Made by a program: the position numbers and the translations under genes. Under the pieces are notes generated by a model. The model made no database searches. It was given only the letters and a program-made list of their open reading frames with translations, and was not told where the DNA came from. From positions 1,233,988-1,266,950 of the forward strand of contig BFEA01000120.1 of assembly GCA_003427395.1 (NCBI GenBank): a stretch of 32,963 nt of DNA, read 5' to 3'. Below, one piece after another: positions 29,173 to 32,963 of this stretch (its first letter is position 1; each line of letters begins with the position of its first letter). The DNA comes from Chara braunii (Eukaryota > Streptophyta > Charophyceae > Charales > Characeae).

Positions 29173-29787
29173 TTGCAGGGCATGGTTGTGGTCAGACCCC
29201 TCCAAGGGGCGATGCTAGCCGGCTTGATGAGGGAAAGAAACACCAAGCTGCCTAAGCTTCCTGACGTGTTACTAGCTCGCACCTGGAGGAAGTCATGGCG
29301 AATGAACCTGGCAACATCAGTTGCCAAAATCTCCTTTTTACCGCGGTCCCTGGGGAGGGTGATGGGTTCGTCGTCCTCTCTTTTGTGGGACGATACCGGA
29401 GGTTGTTGGGAAACTCTTGCATATTTGGGAGTTCCAGTGAGAAAGAGATACAACTGCGAGACAGACGTTGATGCAAAGAGAGTGTTACGCACTCGTTACA
29501 AAGACATTATTGAGCGTGGGGACGTTACTCAATCCAAAGGAAACCCGAAACAAAACCTTGATCCCTCCATACCCTCCCCCGCCCCAAGGGGCGGAAACTT
29601 AAAGAAAGGACCCAAGAAAAGGGTGGAAAGACAAAAAAGACCCTCGCAAGCTAACTACTCATCCCACCCTACTCCTCTCCCCTGCCTGTCTATCACTCCA
29701 AAATTCCAACTGACCATGGATTGTTGCGCGATGAGGACATTGCGAATGAGTGGGGGTAATATGTCAGGACTGGTGAGTCCCGAATGA
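29173..29787 (+). CDS. Unrecognised 204-codon frame, low support
   Basis: A plus-strand frame is open for 204 codons from the start codon at 29173. It is basic, with a Pro/Lys-rich middle (SIPSPAPRGGNLKKGPKKR) and no domain I recognise. A YNCETDVDAKRVLRTRYKDIIERGD segment is the most protein-like part. No neighbouring frame extends it, and there is no intron or promoter evidence. It may be a fragment of an unidentified element or a chance frame. Confidence 0.25.
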   Translation: MQGMVVVRPLQGAMLAGLMRERNTKLPKLPDVLLARTWRKSWRMNLATSVAKISFLPRSLGRVMGSSSSLLWDDTGGCWETLAYLGVPVRKRYNCETDVDAKRVLRTRYKDIIERGDVTQSKGNPKQNLDPSIPSPAPRGGNLKKGPKKRVERQKRPSQANYSSHPTPLPCLSITPKFQLTMDCCAMRTLRMSGGNMSGLVSPE

Positions 29788-30216
29788 TTTTCCGTTACTC
29801 AAGAGACTGCATATGACCAATTTGTGCACGGCAGAGAAAACCGGAGGCATGAATGCTGGAAAGATCGGAAGCGTGGGCACAGGCAGTAGGAAGCTAGAGG
29901 TTGCCCAGGGTCTTCAGAACCGCCAAACTAGAAAAGGACGGTCTAAGCAGGAAGCGGCAAAGGACTGCGAGAGAATAGCAGGGGCGACTCTTTCCCCGAA
30001 GGACGGAGAAGGGCCGCCGGGAAGTCGGGAGTAGCATAGGAGGTGCGCAACAAGGGAAGGAAGGGAGTAGGAAGAGACAGGGCGCAAGGCGGTGACGCGA
30101 CGCGTTGGCAGGAGAGCCGAGGAGACCGCAGGGTAGGTGGGAGCCGGCACCTGGAACAGAATAGTATGCGGGACGCAATAGGAGTAGGGAGCGGAGCTCG
30201 CTGTAAGATGGAAGGA
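29788..30216. other. Non-coding stretch, nothing recognised
   Basis: Purine-rich DNA with G-rich runs. Minus-strand frames here are Pro/Leu/Ser-rich and continue into the minisatellite; they look like composition artefacts. Confidence 0.45.
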
Positions 30217-30474
30217 CGTTAGGAGCACCAAGGAAAAACGTGGTACAGGTGGGGCAGGAGTGCCAGGGACCACATAAGATCGAGGGACGGGGCGGTACCA
30301 GCAGGACAAAGTGTCGGGGACCGCGCGGGACCAGGGGACGGCGTGGTACCGGCAGGGCAAAGTACCGGGGACCGCGTGAGACCAAGGGAAAGACGTAATG
30401 CAGGCGGACCGAAGTGTTGGGGACCACGTGGGTCTAGATAAAATGGCGGCACCAGCGGAACCACTAGCAGATTG
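30217..30474. repeat. 51-bp minisatellite, about five copies
   Basis: Units begin at about 30217, then 30267, 30318, 30369 and 30421. The three central units are 51, 51 and 52 bases, each starting GGACC and containing a CGTGGTACCGGCAGGGCAA-like middle. The first and last units are more diverged. Weaker relatives of the unit continue to about 30560. The array is GC-rich and keeps a Pro/Arg-rich minus-strand frame open because each unit is a multiple of three. Confidence 0.85.
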
Positions 30475-31469
30475 GGTGTCGACGGAATTAAAAAAAAAAA
30501 AGTGTCAGGAGCCGCGGACATGGGCCGAAGGTCGGAACCATCAGCGGAATAATTGGCGACCAGCCCAAGGAGGAGGGCGCGCGAGAGCGGGTCGTCAACC
30601 GAGATGACGTCGGAAAAAGGGGAGGGGCTAGGAACGATAAGAAAAAGAGGAGAAGTCGGGCGCTGACGGAAGTTGTCAACGGAACAGAGGAGACGGGCGT
30701 GAGACGGGAAAGACGGAGGGTACCCGGGATGACCCAAGGGGACACTAGATCAAGTGCGAAGGCGATAAAAATAAAATAACATAATATCAGATGGACGGGA
30801 CCGCCCAGGCCAGGGATCCGGATGAAAATGATAAGTGTAGTCGCGGCAAGCGCCGGCGGGAGGTGCCGAAGGGAAAATAGGGGGGGATAGAGGTAGAGGA
30901 GGCCGGCCAGCAGTCCGGGTTATTCCCGACCAGCCAGGCCAAGAAAAACGAAGTTTCGAGGGCTCCGCGTGGAGAGAAGGCTGGTTGGAGAAAATCGGAG
31001 CAAGGGGGTTTCAAACTAGAAGTAGTGGCAGCAAAAAGGAGCCCCCTTTAGCCTTGGGGGTGCCACTACTGCGGTCTGAGGTGCAACGGCTATATGCCGG
31101 CTGCAAATCAGGCCTTGGGAAAGGTCCAACAACTAGGAAAATAAGAAATAGTTGTTGGACACTTGTCGCAACAGTAAATGAGAAAAAAAAGGAGAAAAAG
31201 AGAGGAGAATGAGACAAAGGAGGAGGAAGGAGTGAAGGAAAATGTGCCGCCAGGTTGGGACTACAGCGGTAGGGACTGACAGGTCTCAATGATGACCTAA
31301 CCCTCCTAGATCCTAGGAGGGCAGTCCAGATGGCAGAGATAAGGTCCTTGGGGTATTATCTCTACAATATCTGAATTTAAGGAATAAAAATAAAGAAAAA
31401 TGCTGATGTAAGTTGGCCGGCTCATTTTTGGGCCTTAGATCTGAAATCTGATCTTGCGGAGGACGAAAT
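30475..31469. other. Non-coding stretch, nothing recognised
   Basis: A poly-A run lies at 30490-30501, and the rest is purine-rich on the plus strand without a credible gene. Words GTTGTTGGACACTTG and GTCCAACAACT at about 31124-31160 can pair as a short hairpin. No RNA gene was recognised. Confidence 0.4.
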
Positions 31470-31505
31470 CTAGCCGTTTTTTGTGGGCTGACACAAAACG
31501 GCTAG
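31470..31505. repeat. Hairpin, 14-bp stem (CTAGCCGTTTT...)
   Basis: Arms 31470-31485 and 31492-31505 pair over 14 bases (CTAGCCGTTTT and GTG paired with CAC and AAAACGGCTAG), with a two-base TT bulge and a six-base loop GGCTGA. It lies at the start of an LTR-like non-coding region. It is not followed by a U run, so it is not a simple terminator. Confidence 0.75.
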
Positions 31506-31678
31506 CTCCGGAATGAGTTGGCAACAAAATGGAGGGAAAACCAAGAGAGGGACATGACAAAACTGCGAATTTGGCCCAAGGTTTGAGACAGGTACATCAA
31601 AAAAATTGAAAATTGGAGCAAAAGACTCAAATTTGGAGCAAGGGGGGGCTTGGAATAACTCGGAATGATGAGAACCAT

Positions 31679-31708
31679 AGATCTCAGCCAAATCCAAAGC
31701 TGAGATCT
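31679..31708. repeat. Perfect 10-bp hairpin (AGATCTCAGC)
   Basis: The arms 31679-31688 and 31699-31708 are perfect reverse complements around a ten-base A-rich loop. It lies about 340 bases upstream of the TATA box and may be an upstream promoter palindrome or simply a chance hairpin. Confidence 0.7.
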
Positions 31709-32044
31709 GTGCCGCCACTTGGAAAATTGCAACGGCCTACCCAAAGGAGGCCTAGACCAAGAAAAAGGCGAAAAATGGGCCTTGAGGCCCTCAATTTTCA
31801 GTAAAGGCTGCATTTTGGGAAAGGGTACCCCAAAAGGGAGCACTTTTGGAGGTAAAAAGAGGCCGGGGTAGGCCAAGGGGTAGTCCGAGAGGGTACCAGC
31901 CTCTTGGGCTGCATGTACCTGGCCAAAATGAGGCCCAGGTACCCCCAGAGAAACCAAAACTGGAAATTTGGCCTTTGGGGTACCTCGCTCCACCTAGAGG
32001 CACTTGGACGGGCCTAGAGGTTGGGCGGTGCACCTGTTTCAGCC

Positions 32045-32051
32045 TATATAA
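32045..32051 (+). promoter_or_regulatory. TATA box (TATATAA)
   Basis: TATATAA occurs in CAGCCTATATAAGCTGG, a strong plant-type TATA context. About 25-30 bases downstream lies CTCTCATTTGAGCATGAGAG, a small palindrome in the region where transcription would start. No coding sequence follows within the window. Confidence 0.5.
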
Positions 32052-32475
32052 GCTGGAGGTGTAGGCCGCAACTCTCATTTGAGCATGAGAGGTGCCCATG
32101 CTGCCCAAATGGGTCCGTAAGTGAGTACTAGTGAGAATAGAGCCAGGAAGTGAGAACCGGAGCTAACAAGTAGCCTGGTTAAGGTGGTAAGGCTGAAAAA
32201 GGTGATCTAGAGGCTGGAGAAAGGCACGGGAGGTGATCCGCCATAGCCTTCAGGCTGTGAGGTAGGAGGAGAGACAGAAAGGGGTCCCCCTAGCCCTTCT
32301 AGAAGGAAGGACTCCACATCCTTGGAGGTAGGAGCCTGCCATAGCTAGAGGAGAGGTGTGAGGGAAGAAGGAGAGAGCTTGGGAGAGAGGAAAAACCATA
32401 CTCAGGAGGCTAGGACCAAGCATTGGGACTCCACTGCCTAGAGACCGGCGAGAGGTGACTAAAAGAGGAGGGAGG

Positions 32476-32700
32476 CCTCCTCCTCCTCCTCCTTCTTCTT
32501 CTTCTTCTTCTTCTTCTTCTTCTTCTTCTTCTTCTTCTTTTTCTTCTTCTTCCTCTTCTTCTTCTTCTTCTCTCCCTCTTCTTTCTTCCTCTTCTTCTTC
32601 TTCTCCCTCTTCTTTTTCTTCTTCTTCTTCTTTTTCTTCTTCCTCTTCTTCTTCCTTTTCGTTTCTTTCTCCTTCTCCTCCTCCTCCCACTCCTCCTCTT
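32476..32700 (+). repeat. (CCT)n/(TTC)n polypyrimidine microsatellite
   Basis: About 225 bases are nearly pure pyrimidine on the plus strand, starting as CCT repeats and continuing as imperfect TTC repeats with CCT interruptions. It can form triplex DNA. The poly-Ser frame on one strand and poly-Glu frame on the other are artefacts. Confidence 0.95.
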
Positions 32701-32963
32701 GTCAAAACTGCGATTTTTGTTGATTTGGGTGGGTGTATTTGTTGCGTCTCACCTTGGGATACTTCGGTGATGTTTCCCCTAGTGTAGATGATGTTAAACT
32801 TGTCATTTTGTTGATTTGGGTGCCTGGGGTTGTTGCGCTTCATCTTGTGATACTTCGGTGATGTTTCCCCTAGTGTACATGATGTCAAACTTCTCATTTT
32901 GTTGATTTGGGTGCCTGGGGGTGTTGCGCTTCATCTTGTGATACTTCGGTGATGTTTCCCCTA
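32701..32963. repeat. 91-bp minisatellite, cut by the window end
   Basis: Units are 32701-32792 (92 bases), 32793-32883 (91) and 32884-32963 (80, truncated by the window). Units two and three are nearly identical; unit one is more diverged. Each contains TTGTTGATTTGGGTG and ends with TTCGGTGATGTTTCCCCTAG. The array starts directly at the end of the polypyrimidine tract and must continue beyond the window. Confidence 0.9.

Larger units (their letters stand above)
31506..32475. other. LTR-like non-coding region (U3-type) with promoter
   Basis: About a kilobase without a credible gene. It is rich in GGCC, GGTACC and TTTGG words, contains two clean hairpins and a TATA box at 32045, and the sequence following the TATA box is unlike that before it. 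This is the general look of an LTR promoter region or a retroelement 5' end. No second copy lies in the window, so the assignment rests on appearance only. Confidence 0.35.

Noticed and set aside
31502-31993. 163-codon minus-strand frame
   Set aside because: No domain, no support from context, and it lies in a hairpin-rich LTR-like region; it is probably a chance frame.
32250-32897. 215-codon minus-strand frame with a poly-Glu centre and a poly-Ser counterpart on the plus strand
   Set aside because: The frame spans a TTC microsatellite and a minisatellite; its open state and composition follow from the repeats.
1-32963. tRNA, rRNA, CRISPR, riboswitch and bacterial operon features
   Set aside because: No B-box-like GGTTCGAATCC word, no rRNA segment, no regularly spaced short direct repeats with unique spacers, and no ribosome-binding-site-led gene series were seen.

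Overview
This is eukaryotic DNA: a repeat-rich stretch with no intact host gene that I can recognise. The recognisable coding sequence is Ty3/gypsy-type LTR-retrotransposon material in various stages of decay. It sits among long microsatellites ((CA)n, (GA)n, (TTC)n), several minisatellites and long non-coding stretches. The polyproteins and long simple repeats suggest a large plant-lineage genome, with a charophyte alga as my best guess; a repeat-rich basidiomycete is the main alternative. No bacterial gene organisation, rRNA, tRNA or CRISPR array was seen. Scattered N bases (1797, 2348, 2439, 2475, 7888, 8379-8383) show an imperfect assembly.

Layout. (1) 1-2.9 kb: microsatellites, a CT-rich tract and non-coding repeat DNA. 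(2) 2.9-5.15 kb, minus strand: element A, a chromovirus reduced to gag plus the integrase tail and chromodomain, with a tRNA-iMet-like primer-binding site at 5140-5151. Protease, reverse transcriptase, RNase H and the integrase core are missing. (3) 5.88-17.54 kb: an 11.67 kb interval bounded by two ~1.92 kb repeats in inverted orientation. Inside are a chromovirus integrase fragment (7.82-8.70 kb), a second gypsy-like pol (element B, 8.70-13.29 kb) with a PHD-type zinc finger between RNase H and integrase, and two unrecognised reading frames (13.28-15.14 kb). (4) 18.4-25.15 kb, plus strand: element C, a nearly full-length gag-pol with frameshifts and stops, followed by a broken post-integrase reading frame (25.6-26.3 kb). 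(5) 26.3-33.0 kb: non-coding DNA with minisatellites of about 38, 51, 66 and 91 bp, an LTR-like promoter region with a TATA box, and a 225 bp polypyrimidine microsatellite at the end.

How the genes work together: each element encodes the standard retrotransposon set (Gag coat, aspartic protease, RT/RNase H, DDE integrase), but none is intact here. The parts most worth a second look are the inverted-repeat-bounded interval with its internal PHD finger and unknown reading frames, the matching breakpoints of element A and the integrase fragment, and the extra post-integrase frame of element C. All alignments and identity figures were made by eye.
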